A stretch of 64,000 nt of DNA from Lindgomyces ingoldianus (lineage: Eukaryota > Ascomycota > Dothideomycetes > Pleosporales > Lindgomycetaceae): NCBI RefSeq assembly GCF_010093535.1, contig NW_022985164.1, positions 1,787,629 through 1,851,628 of the forward strand, written 5' to 3'. Below are positions 42,765-54,565 of this stretch, one piece after another (position 1 is the first letter of the stretch; each line of letters opens with the position of its first letter). The position numbers and the translations under genes were made by a program. Below the pieces are notes generated by a model that saw only the letters and a program-made list of their open reading frames with translations, made no database searches and was not told the DNA's origin.

Positions 42765-43707
42765 ACGACTCCACGAGGTTACAATTCTCGTTTTCAACTT
42801 TGCGTTGTGCGTCGGCAGCAGGATGTTGCAGTTGCTCCGTGGAAAGCAACAACAATATGTTCGCAAGTGTTGTGGAGTGCATGCAGACGTAAGCCCTATA
42901 TGCCCGGTATCGGTTTTCTAGTACCCTGGTCTGCGCCTGCAATCGACCTACAAAGCCGGTACCTGCGCAGTTCCGCTTTGGCTGCCAAACGAGAATCATC
43001 GCAAAGCACAGTCTGGACCGTCTCAGTAGCAAACCTCGACGACCTCGCCGCTTGAGCTTTCCGGCCTTTCATAGCAATTATTTTCCTCAAACAGCGATCC
43101 TGGGGCAAAGGAAGCGGCAGTATTTTTAGATGTGCAGATTGCAATATCGAGCAACACGCGACTTGGCGGGGTCGTTGACAGGGTAGGCAAGCTTCCATCT
43201 ATATACCCTTATTGTTTTTACTTTGGATATTTATATTCCAAACATTGATTCATATTTCATTGCTCAACACTTCATCGGCTGTTCTGAACCCTCACTGGGC
43301 TTCCATGGTATCGGGGCCACCACCTGCCCGGTTGAAAGCATGGTGTGATCGCGTTCGGCGGACATTCAGAAAGCAGAGGGCATCGAAATGGACAAATTGA
43401 TGCATAGTAAGCTCGCAGCGCATTTAATATGTGCGGAATACTACGAGGGTGCTACGGCCTAGCCCGACGTAATCCATTGAAGCGTTACTGCGCCCAAAGT
43501 GTAGCTTTCTCATCTAATTCCAAATGAAACCATGCTACATCACGAGTCGTATTCCTTTTCTCCCTTCTACTATCTGCAGCATACCCGAAAGATCCATTAG
43601 ACTGAACTATAAGTAAAGATCGAGTCCGTCCTATTGCTCGTCAGCCTTCCTGTTCGGTATACCCCCACCACACTTCTTCAGCAGCTAAGGCTCCGTTATC
43701 AATCAGC
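42765..43707. other. Intergenic, no supported gene
   Basis: Short frames on both strands overlap one another and have no recognisable content. The last ~150 bp are the likely promoter/5' leader of the secreted-protein gene at 43708. Confidence 0.45.
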
Positions 43708-44895
43708 ATGAAGGCAGCTCTACTCTTCGCGGTTGCCCTGGCAGCAAGTGTCAATGGCGCGGTAATTGAAGGGAGACAACGTGAGCACTCTACAAGCCGA
43801 CCAGGAGTATATCCAGGTGGCCCTGACGGTACAAATTCCCCAGTGCACAAACGAGATCCGCAACCACCCTGGCTCAGCATCGGGCGGCCACAGCCAACAT
43901 TCACCTTTTACCCTAACCCAAATCCTACTGATTGTAAGATGACCACCAAGTGGAATATCCCGCTAACAATCTTATAGCTGCTAGCTGTGGGTTGGATGCC
44001 TTTGGAGACCATACGGCTGAGGCATCGTTGTTCTGTAGTAGCCTCTTAAAGACTGGCACAGCTATTCAGACTGAGACATATACTGCTCGCGCAACTACAA
44101 CCACTAAAAAGACTGTGTGGACGACATTGTACCCTCCTTCCACGGAACCTCCAAGCACGACCCCGGCTCCACCCTCATCAACCCCGAAGTCGACTCCGAA
44201 GCCCTCTAGCTCAACACCCAAGGTTGGTTTCTACCCAATAGAAGCGTTCAATTTTTTTTTCCAAATCAAACTAATCTCCCTAGCCGCCATCGTCAACTCC
44301 ACCACCCACACCGGTTACCTCAACTCCGTATGTATTGCTAGAGTACTTCTTGGGCCAAATTTCTGACTAGGATAAAGAGCTCCGTCTTCAACCGCCCCTT
44401 GCGGTCTTGTCGGATACACCAAGACTACTGCCGCCTACTACTTCGACTCTACGGGTACTAAGAACAACTTCACGTCTTGCCAAGCCGCCTGTAAAGCAGA
44501 CACGAAGTGCAAGAGCTTTGGTTATGGAGAAGCGAACTGCATGCTTTTTGACATCTCATCGTAAGCTTTCTGTACTACTAAGCCCTATAAACCCCTCAGC
44601 TAAGTATTTCCAACACAGAGCCGATAACGTGAACTACAACCCCATGTCTCCCTACACCTTCTACGATATTACCTGCCCGAAGGAACTCCCCGTCCGGAAG
44701 CGCAACCCTCAAATCCAGATCTCGATTGGTCCGGGAATTGGAAAGCCTGCCGACATCACATCCGCCTGCTCGTGTCTTATTACCTCCGCGCCGGCAGACA
44801 CGACGAGAACTGTAACAGTTACGATAACGAGCGTGAGGGTTACGAAGACTGAAACCGTGACTCGAACTGTTAGCATTCTTCCTGATAGACGGTAG
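43708..44895 (+). CDS. Secreted Ser/Thr/Pro-rich protein with PAN/apple-like Cys region
   Basis: Five exons (43708-43933, 43978-44222, 44284-44327, 44378-44560, 44619-44895) sum to 975 nt, 324 residues. A signal peptide (MKAALLFAVALAASVNG) is followed by a dibasic Kex2-type site (VHKR). Next come a short Cys-containing segment (SCGLDAFGDHTAEASLFCSS), a long Thr/Pro/Ser linker suited to O-mannosylation, and a second Cys region. The latter contains APCGLVGYTKTTAAYYFDST, FTSCQAACKADTKCKSFGYG, NCMLFD and YDITCPKEL, in PAN/apple style. The C-terminus is Thr/Val-rich (TRTVTVTITSVRVTKTETVT). It is probably an extracellular or wall-associated protein; no enzymatic motif is present. The second intron uses GTTGGT as donor, weaker than the others. 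Confidence 0.75.
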
Positions 44896-45754
44896 CGCTT
44901 AAATAATGTAGATAGCATGCGGTAATTTGAAGAGCCAAATGCGCAATCTATGGGTGGGTGTAAAATGCGTCGGAGTGTGGGCTTGAAGATTGTAAATACT
45001 GTCAGCATTTAAGTGTGTATATCTCTTCCCGATCAACATGAGACCTCATCGTCAATCTTTGCACTCAGGAGCTGAAAATGTGATGTGGTGGTTTCGAAAT
45101 CGGCTATGTAGGTTCAGGTAAGGGTCCGAGAAACTGTAAAACGGATAGGTTGTTGAAGATGCGGGTGAAACAGCCAGGGACCATCACTAAGAATTTACTG
45201 TAAAATTCAACGTAAAGTCTATCTAAAAAGATTATGCAAAGCTGCTTCCTGCGACATCGCACTGCGTACCTGGGTAGTTCGCAATTTTATCGTGACTTAT
45301 CTTCGTCATGGACACGGGGCGCCTAAAAACTACACGCTTTTCTCGGCCCACTCATCTATCCTCCTAAGACTCCAAAACCTGGAGTAGTGTCTTGGCTTCC
45401 GTCGCAAACATTCCTCGACCAATCTGCTCTACCTCTCGTCTTTGTTATTCTCAACCCACCACCCAAAACACAACACAGCCCCAATCCTGCAATCTGATTG
45501 GTCGGACGACCTGCACCCCAATCCTTCGCACTGCCTGAAACGTACATTGCAGGGTAGTCGATATCGAAAGGCCAAATGATAGGCAGAGACAAGGCTGAAG
45601 CCACGCGTGCTGTCTTACACCGCCTTCGAATGTTGTTGCCTAGGGAATAAAGGGGATATTTGAATTCACGCTTGAACTCAAGGTTCGATCGCTCCTCGTT
45701 ACACGTCCAACTCTATAAGTATACAACCATCTGGAGTTATCCAGTACCAGCTTC
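44896..45754. other. Intergenic, no gene seen
   Basis: The 3' flank of the secreted protein and the promoter of the four-TM protein. The minus-strand frame at 45356-45604 has no family resemblance. Confidence 0.5.
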
Positions 45755-46461
45755 ATGGAGTCAAGCACGGCTTTCCCCACGCTCCACAAAATCAATGTCC
45801 TCACCTTCTTCCCGGCCTTCGCCTTCCTCCTCCCTGCGGGAATCCTCAGCAGCATAATTCCACCGATGGGGATCATCCCGATGTTCTTCTCATTCCTCAA
45901 CGGTGTAGCGCATTTGCTGCGGCCGCGAAATGACATCAAGAAGAAGTCGTGTAGATGGTTCACTCATCCCATTTGGGATTTCGCGATTTGCCTTGCAGAT
46001 CTGGGTGTTTTGCTTCCTCTTTGGATCATCGATACCCAGAGGACCTACTACGGATGGCATATCAGACCGGGCCCCATGCTTTTATTGGAGTACTATGGTA
46101 GTGTGTTCTTGATGGTCAATATGTGAGCTTTATATTTTCTTTCAGTCTTAGGCCCAGTCGATCTAGAAGATGACACCAATTCATGGAACTCCATCACTAA
46201 TTCGCTTTCCTAAGGTGCATCCACGCCTATCTCTTCCTCGCGAGTTTCAACTGGAAGAAACTGTCGCTCCCAAGCATTGGCTTTCAAAGAGAGTGCCCGC
46301 ATTGCGCCCAGCGGGAGGAGCGCGATGGTCTTCTTGCAAACCCAGTGACGAAGAGCATGGGGAAGGGACCGAGGTATTCGCTGCTAGGCGGCGACGGTGA
46401 GTATCGGGACGAGAGTGCCGAGAGCACACCCAGACCTAGCCAGGAGGTCCAAGAGGTCTGA
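45755..46461 (+). CDS. Four-TM fungal membrane protein, uncharacterised
   Basis: Exons 45755-46122 and 46215-46461 (92-bp intron, GTGAGC donor, TAAG acceptor) give 204 residues. Hydrophobic segments lie near residues 14-35, 36-52, 76-95 and 108-130. The motifs KINVLTFFPAFAFLLPAGIL, HPIWDFAICLADLGVLLPLW and PGPMLLLEYYGSVFLMVNM are typical of a small fungal-specific membrane family. The splice adds CIHAYLFLASFNWKKL, a CPHC pair and an acidic tail. No function is known to me. Confidence 0.72.
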
Positions 46462-47009
46462 GGCTTTCGGAAGAATAAAGAACTGGCAGCTTGATGGAGG
46501 GAAGACAAGTAGGCGTTCGCTCTATGAAGGTACACCGTGTTGATATTGTTGGTTTAGTCGCACTAAGTGGAGGGAGGAGTGCAGAAATGCGGCCTTGATG
46601 ATCCGAGTTTCTTTGGTTCGCGATTAGCTATATGGTGTGTTTAGTCTGCAAGGGAAGCTTTCGTGAACGTTTCCAGTCAATCGGCGATTGTCATGGTTCC
46701 GACGGTGGATAAAAATTGTTGGAAGATAGCCGTAGTTTAGGGCATCTAGCTTGAAATAAAAACCTGTTCTTGATGCTTCTGCTGTCTCCAAGACATCTTT
46801 TGATAGCCGTGGACTACGAAACAGTATGCAGTGTTTGAACATAACTACTATTATGCTCGGGGTTTGCCTTCAACCATCCCTTTCCAGCTAGGGCAATTTC
46901 GTGATATTTGGTTTGTCCGGTACATATAAAGTTGTGATGACATATATGAGCCTTTGCAAAAGCTGTAATAAATACCCAGGAATAAGGCAATAACCTATTT
47001 ATCTAAAGG
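46462..47009. other. Intergenic, no supported gene
   Basis: A minus-strand frame at 46624-46842 (72 codons) has no start context or domain. Nothing else is visible. Confidence 0.4.
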
Positions 47010-47680
47010 CGTCAAAGAAAAGGTGGTTTTCCGGGAGATCTTGCCCAATGTCCTCTGTTACTGTAAACCTGCCCTTGTGTTCTCTAGCAGCCCAAATCAA
47101 CTCTGCCTTGAACCTCCATATCTTCGCCAATGGGTACACCGCAGAGAAAGTTAAATTCACACTCTAGAATGTTCTTCTCCTACCATGAAAAGAAAACCTA
47201 CTGTCTTAACCCCGTTATCCTCACCCATGCATGTTCTTCCGTCGATTACATTACAGCACATGGAAGAGTGCTCATTAAGTTTGATCTCCTGCTTCAGATT
47301 TCGCAAGTTCCGAATTACAGCCATTGTTTCTGTCAAATTTGGCGACTAAAACGACAATGTTGGAAAGCTTCATAATTGGAAAAATACCCTTGTAAATTCG
47401 CATACCCATCCCCCGGAGTAATACAACCCCTGGTGGCCCAACCCAAGCTCCATGTTCACGCTCAGACTTTCCAGCCTAGGACTCTTCTTCAACAGCTTAG
47501 CAAATTGAGCAGTTTTTCATCCACATAACTCGCAGTAATCAATATCTAGTTTCCGGAGCGTCGGCCCGTGTTTCTTAATCAAGGTAGGCCAAACACTGGC
47601 CGTAAGTTCAGGGTCTCGATTCACAATTAGGATATCTTCCAATCTATCAATCGCTCTGAAATTTTTTCACTGAAAGCATA
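47010..47680 (-). pseudogene. F-box/LRR-type protein pseudogene
   Basis: Minus-strand reading gives AIDRLEDILIVNRDPELTAS, VWPTLIKKHGPTLRKLDIDY, a stop in CELCG, then LLKKSPRLESLSVNMELGLG (about 47370-47680). The pattern of spaced Leu (TLRKLDID, RLESLSV) is that of fungal F-box-associated leucine-rich repeats. After a frameshift it continues as NLTETMAVIRNLRNLKQEIK, GEDNGVKTVGFLFMVGEEHS (about 47160-47350), then shifts again to CEFNFLCGVPIGEDMEVQGR. Several frame changes and stops in otherwise protein-like sequence indicate recent decay. Confidence 0.45.
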
Positions 47681-48815
47681 ATTGTCTGAACACTATCTCT
47701 ACCTAGCTTCTATATGAAATGAATGAAATTATCGACATTCACATCTTGCTAACCAGGGGTTTCCATCGCTGTACTTCATGGGAAGTAGATCATAGGTGTA
47801 AGGCTTTATGGGGTAATATCTACCCAAGGCTGGATGGGAGATAATCGGGGCTGCAATGTTTGCTGCGCACGAAAATTAGTATGACTTAAGTTTTCACCCT
47901 GATGGAACGTTCTTACCAAATAGAGTAGCACCCACCCATCCCATAACAATACATAAGATGTTGAGAAAACTCCGTCTTAAAGTCTACGTAGATTCTTGTG
48001 TAAGATTCCACGCCTAGGTCTAAAGCCACGTCTGGTATTGCTGACGAGTCAAAAAGATACCATAAGTAACCTTTGGTGTGATGTGAGCGATAAACTAGCC
48101 TTTGCCTCAAAATCCCACTAGAATGGTTCATTTCTCTTTCCGTTTTTGGTTCCTTGTGTCACTTATCTTCGCAGGCTCGCCCTTTTCCCCTGTAGGCACT
48201 CGGTAGCGCATGAAGTACTCCCATTCTGCAAATCTGACGGTACATGAGGCAGTAAGATGCAAGGATGCGTCCCCGAAGAGGTCCCCAAGAACTCAAAAGT
48301 CGGGCCCGAGGGTAACGATTCTAGGAACTAGGAAGCTAGCTCCAAAATTGTGGACACCAAACAGTGCGGCTCAGCTGGTAAAGAAGCTCATCTTAGCCTT
48401 AGCTCAAAATTAAGTGATGCATCAGTGGGCCCTTGGGTGTGGAGCGATGCACTAAACCCCTGGAAGCCCCCGAGATCACCGAGGATTCCCTGCTCGCATT
48501 AGTCAATAGCCTTTTCACGATTTGGCAACACGTATAGTCGTAGGAGAATGCTCTCATTCTTTGGAGCGCCCGGCTCTAATAGATGAGGGCGGAATGCCTA
48601 CGGCACCTGTTCACCCTACTCGTGCCTACCCTGAAAATTAAAAGAGCGTATTGAATCTTTCCGAAATGATGCAGTACAGACTCCCATCCTACACTAGGCC
48701 GCTGTAATATTTCGTCGAATCCGTCATCACGCTGTGTAATTTAAATTATTGTAGGAATTTACTAACCACAAGTCCAGGCGAGTAACAACGTTCCTCGATG
48801 CATATCTCTCAAAGG
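47681..48815. other. Decayed or non-coding stretch
   Basis: On the minus strand, 47913-48131 is open and is followed by a canonical-looking GTAAGA..ACTAAT..GCAG intron (about 47865-47918) and another open piece (PIKPYTYDLLPMKYSDGNPW). It may be a further part of a dead gene but no family is evident. The rest shows no signal. Confidence 0.3.
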
Positions 48816-49266
48816 AGTTAAAAATTTGAAGACCTTGCAATTTGAAGACCTTGCAGAGTCACTTGGATGACCTGCTTCCAGATGAGGGAGATGATAGCGG
48901 TATCGACATCGACCAGGCGCTCAAGGACGGCTTCTACCAGCCCAGTACTGAGGATGCAAGCTTCGAGATGGCGTTCAATATCAGCACGGTTCTTCCCGCA
49001 ACTTTGGAAGGGCTGCGTCTTGCTGAAATCACCTCCCAGTGGAGTCCATTAACGTGCTGGAAAGAATATTGGAATCCACCTGCCAATACTTCCCAGGTTT
49101 GAACCAGGTTTATGCTCAGACCAGAGGTAATGCCGACAGACATTCCGACAGAATAGAGGGCTTCAAGGATAGAGTGGAGGGAATGGGGATCGACTGGAGC
49201 CTTTTACCGAGCACATACGGAGGAGAGGCAGACCTATTCAAAACGGAGTTGGATGTGCTTGTCTAA
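48816..49266 (+). pseudogene. F-box/LRR-like gene fragment broken by a 16-bp duplication and a frameshift
   Basis: Reading LSKELKNLKTLQSHLDDLLP is possible only if one of two tandem 16-bp units (48823-48838 and 48839-48854, AATTTGAAGACCTTGC) is ignored. The duplication shifts the frame. The sequence then runs DSGIDIDQALKDGFYQPSTE and MAFNISTVLPATLEGLRLAE to about 49040, where another one-base shift is needed to continue as VESINVLERILESTCQYFPG, LNQVYAQTRG and FKDRVEGMGIDWSLLP, stopping at 49266. The LPATLEGLRL/L-x-x-L-L pattern and the final GIDW resemble the C-terminal part of fungal F-box proteins. The 5' part is not found. Confidence 0.5.
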
Positions 49267-50224
49267 AGGATACCGCTATTTTGTGTCGGCGACTCCTATA
49301 GACTATAGGCAGAGAGGGTATTTAGGGGGTGCAGGCTTTGCAGCCGGCTGTGTGATCATGCTGTTGATTGAGAAGAGAACCCGAGCCTACCAATCAGAAG
49401 CCAAGAATATGACACCAGGCAAGAAGTTTTGTTTTGCGCAAAACCGATCAATAAATAAGCTTAAACAATCACGGCTACGTTATCGCGTGTTATATTCTTC
49501 AGTCAGACATGCCAGTAACGTTGCCAGTAGGCAGAAGTTCTCACTGCTTTAAAGCTGTCACCTTGCCATTGCTCAGCTTAGTGAATGTTCCAAGTGATAC
49601 GAGGTGGCGACAGGCGCAACCACTCCAGTTTCGGTCCGCCTTTGTCACTCCACCAGTATTGTTGGATGTCGCGAGCGGCTTTGCGGCTCAGGCACAACGT
49701 TCTTTGTTTGGAAAGCATCCTCAGCCATGGCTGACTTTGTACCATTCGGCTCGGTGCGGAACCACATTGCGCCAAATGTGTCGATTGTGATCCAGATCAC
49801 TGCCGAAGCGTTTAATCATAGGGCCGTGTTCGGTTGTTGCACGGAGCGGCCGCCTTTTAAAAAAAGGCCACCAGCTCACACGCTGAGAGGACCGTCGAGA
49901 CTAGGGCTCGGAAAGAATGCGAAAACATCCAATCGACAACGTTCATCTGCTCAGTCAGCCCATTTCCGGCTGAAAAGAAACAATTTGTTGGGCTGCTGAT
50001 CAACGCTAATAGAGTGTTGGCGCCAACGGATCAAGCCATGTCTCTTGAAAGCCGCAGGATCGTATCCTATCTCAGCAATGTAATGCTGCGGCATTGCGCC
50101 CGCAAAGGGGGCGTTCGCTTTTCCACATCATGCATTTCAGTCATCTCCTCCACTTGCCCCTTGCTTATTTCCCGTGATCCTACGTTTCCCCCTCAAAAGC
50201 CGTTGAAGCGTCATTCGTTTCCTC
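49267..50224. other. Intergenic, no supported gene
   Basis: Multiple overlapping short frames with no domain. The right end is the promoter of the GT34 gene and contains the pyrimidine-rich stretch CCTCCACTTGCCCC. Confidence 0.45.
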
Positions 50225-51478
50225 ATGTTGCGCTCTTTACCAAACTTCAAGGTTCTGGGTGACAACGTGTTTACCTCCAAAATGCAGGCTTTCCAGGTGG
50301 CCCCTCGGCGGTACGTCCCGGCTCTCGCAGCAACTGTTTCACGATTTTTCTGGCCAGATACTGGAGTCACTGACGCTCCACAGGTCCATAATTCTCGCCA
50401 TCTCGATCGTCACCCTCTTCGTCGTCCTCTTTAAATTCTACGGCGATGTGCCGTACGAATATTATCGAAATTATGGCCCCGCTGAACCCATGGCACCCAT
50501 CGAGGTCAACAACGACAAGCCGCAGCCTGGGTATTTCAAGTCTCAGCCAGAATGGGATTTCAGTGTCCCCCCCACCGCGAAAGGTTGGAACGGATATGCG
50601 AGGGTCCCGAAGGACCGAGATGTCATCGTTCTGACGGCGAGCGATGGCGGAGGCCACAACAGCGCGATCCCGAATGTGTTGGAAAGAGTGCTTGACGACC
50701 GACAGAAGTATTGTGACAGGCATGGCTTCACGAACCTTTGGCTGAACACGAGTCGCTACGATATTGGAGAGGCACATAGGGTCAGTAATTTTATTCATGT
50801 CTCCTCCCCGTGACACTTCGCAGCCTCAGTGTGGCACGCGTGCTAACGAGCTTTCCTCTGCAGACATGGTCAAAGATTCCCGCTGTGGCCGAGGCATTCT
50901 CACTGCACCCAACCGCTGAATGGGTATGGCTCATCGACACCGATATCATCATCATGTCTCCTGATACCTCCATCGTTGACGCCATCATCGCTCCCAACGC
51001 CATCGAGAGCGGCCTCATGCGCGGCACCCCTATCCTCGACGGCCAACTCAAGGACCACCCCACCAACATCTCAACTCCCTCGGACTTCCGCGTCGAAGAC
51101 ATCGACATCCTCATCACCCAAGACCACCAGAGTGTTAACACCGGCAGCGTTTTCTTCCGACGAACCGCATTCACACGATGGATACTAGAAATGATGACGG
51201 ATTACACCATGTTGATGGGCAAGGAACACGTTGGCGCTGAGCAGGACGCGCTCAAACATCTTATGCTTGAACACCAACTTGTCCGGAACCATGTCGGCAT
51301 TTACCCGCAACGCAAATTCAACGCATACGTCCAAGGCGGCAACACCATGGGCTATCGTGACGGCGACTTGATGGTGCATTTCGCGGGCTGTTGGGTTGGC
51401 GGAAAGTGCAAGGACTGGTTTGAAGAGTTTTGGGGCAAGAAGGGCTCTAAGGAAGTCTGGCGCCCTGAGGCACAGTAA
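50225..51478 (+). CDS. GT34 glycosyltransferase (Mnn10/Mnn11-like mannosyl- or galactosyltransferase)
   Basis: Exons 50225-50310, 50384-50780 and 50864-51478 sum to 1098 nt, 365 residues. The first intron (GTACGT donor, CACTGAC branch, CCACAG acceptor, 73 bp) is needed because the main frame has no ATG. It joins a short cytosolic leader to the signal anchor SIILAISIVTLFVVLF, giving type-II Golgi topology. The catalytic domain shows VIVLTASDGGGHN, the metal-binding DTD in WLIDTDIIIM (near residue 185), HQSVNTGSVFFRR, HVGAEQDALKHL and HFAGCWVGGKCKDWFEEFW. In yeast, Mnn10/Mnn11 extend the alpha-1,6-mannan backbone; in fission yeast, family members add alpha-1,2-galactose. Which applies cannot be told here. 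The start could also be the in-frame ATG at 50284. Confidence 0.85.
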
Positions 51479-52635
51479 TTACCCAACGATTCCCGATTTC
51501 GAACACCCCACTTCCCTTTCTTGTGCGGTCGATATCTCGAACGCGTTACTATGGACACAACTGGAATCTTCTTCTCACCTGCTTCATTTAATCAGAAACT
51601 TGGATGTCGATAGTAATACCCTGTAACGGTATCTTTTGGGACAAAGCGGACGGGCGTCTTTGGAGTTTGGGCAACGGTTTCATCAGCATTACTGGGTGGC
51701 GTTTTCTTTCTCTTACACTGCACACAAGCACGTTACAAGTCTGCGTTTCTGCAGTTCCACAAGTTCATTTTGTGTCCATGAACTCAAGATAGAATAAGAT
51801 ACTCTACGAAATAAGAAAGAAAATTTGAGCATGTTTACTGCCCACACAGCTTACAGAACCTCTACCCTCCCCACGATCTCACTCTCATACCTAGCCTCCA
51901 CGGGATCCTTTCACAGGACAATCCTCATCTCAAAATTTCAGAAAGAAGAGGGGCATCAACGGCGAGATTGGAAGCGGAAATTACATGGTTTCGTTTTGCA
52001 TGAGAACGGAGTGTGCTAATAATAGAACCCTCCCCACTCACGATGGTTTCACGGACCCAGGTTGAGTTCGTGTTGAAGTAGACTTCCTCGGTTGGAATTT
52101 TGGGGGAAGACATTCGGAGGAGACTGCGGAGAAGACTGGGTAGACATTGATCTGGGGAGTGGATAGGTTTTGCAAAGGCCTTTTTGATGTTGTGGCTTCG
52201 GTGCTTATCAAAGAGGGGTGGATCGTTCGTTTCTCTCTGTGGGATTCAAGCACTACCAGATGATAGTGGCGCGAGATTCTAATTTGTATGAATGGATTGC
52301 ATGTCACCCAGCATTGAATATCCTGTAGCACCTTTCACCGACTTCAAATCCCGCCAAAGAAGTAATGGCATCTCCAAACCTCACATCCTCAAAGATTGAT
52401 GAACCACCCGCTCTGTCACACACACAGCCACATGCCCGCCCAAGCCACACTTCTTCGCTAATCATGTCTGCTTTCAATTTTTCAATACTCCCGGACACCT
52501 CCATCCCACTCATGCCAAGCGGCGTCGCCGAAGGAAAGGTGAACCTACAAAGGTAAACAATAAGAACTAGACGCGCGTTCACCTGCGATGCGTTCCCACC
52601 ACTACAACAGACGCCAACCACCGTAGCATCCAACT
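51479..52635. other. Intergenic, no gene seen
   Basis: The 3' flank of GT34 and the promoter of the exchanger. Minus-strand frames at 51925, 52038 and 52304 have no coding support. Confidence 0.5.
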
Positions 52636-53781
52636 ATGGCAAGCACCAACATCGACAAGGTCCCGTTTAACGTCGCGGCTTTTATAGCTGCGCTGTTTTT
52701 GATGGAACATGGTGCTGACAAGTTCATCCAGCATACCTCAGTGGTTGCGAGGAGGATCGGGGTATCAGCGGCGGTCGTAGCACTCCTGACGGCTGGCACC
52801 GAATGGGAGGAGTTGGGAGTTGTGGTTGCCGCTTTGGGGCTTTCCAGGCAGTCTTTGGCACTAGGAAATGTTATTGGAAGCTCTATTGCGAATATCCTGG
52901 GAGCTTTCTCTTTGGGACTACTGTTTAAATCAAGTCTGGGAGGAAGCGAGGATGACGGTGAAACGGACTTTGATCGCAGCTCGAAGATCTACTCCCTCCT
53001 TCTTCTTGGACTAACGGGTGTTGTCAGTTTGGTTCTTTTCATCTCCCCAGAGCCTTCTCTCATATGGACGATTTCTGGGGCTGCTTTCCTCTTTATTTTT
53101 GGAGCCTACGCGGTATCGATTATTTGGGCCATCAGTAAAGGAGGAATTCGACCACCCGAGGACAACGACTCCGACTCAGACTCTGAGGCGTCTTCACAAG
53201 GCAGTTTCATTGATACACGTCCATTGCTCGACCGCACTCCACCTCCGACTCGGCCAAACTCTGTATCACCTTCGCCTCCACCTGCTCCTACCCTTCGACA
53301 TGGACTTCAATACCACATCGTCCACCTAGTTATCGGGTTTCTGGCGCTCTCACTCTCGTCATATATTCTCTCTCACGCAGCGACGAACATCGTCGACGAA
53401 TTTGGAGGCTCGGATTACCTCTTTGGTATCATCGTTCTTTCAATCGCGACTACGCTTCCTGAAAAGTTTATTGCACTGATGGCCGGCAAACGTGGGGAGC
53501 TTGCAATCCTGGTTGCGAATACAGCGGGCAGCAACATATTTTTGCTCAGTCTGTGCCTGGGAATTGTCATGGTGGATGCGGGACGATGGGGCGATAAATA
53601 TGAAGGGCAAGGGTTGAAGAGGATTGAGATTGCAGTGATGCTAGCTTCTTCAGCTCTGTTTACCGGACTGGTTTGGTGTGGAAGACGGCTGGGGCAATGG
53701 TCAAGATGCATTGGAGTGATTATGGTGATGGGGTATATCGGATTCCTGGTGTGTGAGGTTTTCGTTCTAAGGAAGACTTAA
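52636..53781 (+). CDS. CaCA-family sodium/calcium exchanger-like protein
   Basis: An intronless frame of 381 residues with about ten hydrophobic segments. The two alpha-repeats are visible: GTEWEELGVVVAALGLSRQS with GNVIGSSIANILGAFSLGLL (residues ~55-100), and SIATTLPEKFIALMAGKRGE with VANTAGSNIFLLSLCLGIVM (~270-310). They carry the conserved acidic residues (E in GTEWEE and in LPEK) and the GSN/GSS signatures that form the ion site. A cytosolic loop rich in Ser/Asp/Pro (about residues 175-220) separates the halves. The size and the lack of a large regulatory loop resemble the compact YrbG-type branch of the cation/Ca2+ exchanger superfamily. Ion and membrane are unproven. Confidence 0.82.
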   Translation: MASTNIDKVPFNVAAFIAALFLMEHGADKFIQHTSVVARRIGVSAAVVALLTAGTEWEELGVVVAALGLSRQSLALGNVIGSSIANILGAFSLGLLFKSSLGGSEDDGETDFDRSSKIYSLLLLGLTGVVSLVLFISPEPSLIWTISGAAFLFIFGAYAVSIIWAISKGGIRPPEDNDSDSDSEASSQGSFIDTRPLLDRTPPPTRPNSVSPSPPPAPTLRHGLQYHIVHLVIGFLALSLSSYILSHAATNIVDEFGGSDYLFGIIVLSIATTLPEKFIALMAGKRGELAILVANTAGSNIFLLSLCLGIVMVDAGRWGDKYEGQGLKRIEIAVMLASSALFTGLVWCGRRLGQWSRCIGVIMVMGYIGFLVCEVFVLRKT

Positions 53782-54155
53782 TGCTCAGATCTAAAGTTGG
53801 TCCGATGAGCCTCATAAGTATTCTCAAAAGGCATGTACCCGTAGATTCACCATGTGTCTCAACACTTAAGTCATAAAATATCTCCAAAATACTTCCCTGA
53901 AGACTTCCCACCATAGATCCTCTCTCGCGCCCTTTTGCCGTCGCTGTTTGATAAGATATTCTCACACAAGCCTCTTCCATTCTACGTCACTCAGACCTCG
54001 ACCCATCCTACTAAATTATTCCCGTATTAAGAAATCTTAATTGTTGTAGTATATGAACATCAATATTTCCCCATTTCCTATAATAAACTCAGCCTGGTAG
54101 TCGAGTGAGAATCTAGGCTAGGTAAGGACTGACCAAGGAGACAGGTTTGAGTGTG
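53782..54155. other. 3' flank of exchanger gene
   Basis: A minus-strand frame at 53720-53980 overlaps the end of the exchanger and is a shadow. AT-rich from 54010. No gene. Confidence 0.5.
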
Positions 54156-54565
54156 ACGTGTTACACCACCTAACCAGCTAAACCACCAAACCGGCCAGCC
54201 CAAGACCCACCAAGAATCCGAGAAATCGTACCTTGATATCTCAACACCGACTTAATAACAAAGCCTATAATTTTAGCGTTATCTTCTTATGCTTATTTTA
54301 AGACGTATATCTAACTTTATAAAGTGGACCTTGCGAAATAGCAATTTGGCTTGCTATAGAGGCTAGAAACCGAAAATCTTAACAATGGCTAGGTTTATTG
54401 CTCTAAAAGGTTAACAAGAGTCTTAAAGAGGGTGTTAACGACTAGATATTTATTTCTAGGCATTTTTATTAAGTCGCTGGTTGAGATATCAAGATACGAT
54501 TTCTCGGGTTTTTGGTGTGTTGGCTGGTTTGCCGATTTGCCGGTTAATTAGGTGGTGGAACACGT
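54156..54565. mobile_element. MITE with ~105-bp terminal inverted repeats (410 bp)
   Basis: The left arm starts ACGTGTTACACCACCTAACC and continues through AATCGTACCTTGATATCTCA to CGACTTAATAA. The right arm is its reverse complement with scattered changes (ACGTGTTCCACCACCTAATT; AATCGTATCTTGATATCTCA; CGACTTAATAA). The arms are about 54156-54260 and 54458-54565, with a ~200-bp AT-rich centre lacking any open frame. No clear target duplication could be fixed, so the superfamily is undetermined. Confidence 0.75.

Noticed and set aside
47865..48131. Two-exon membrane protein on the minus strand
   Set aside because: A canonical intron exists, but the exon frames compete, an upstream stop interrupts, and no family is recognisable.
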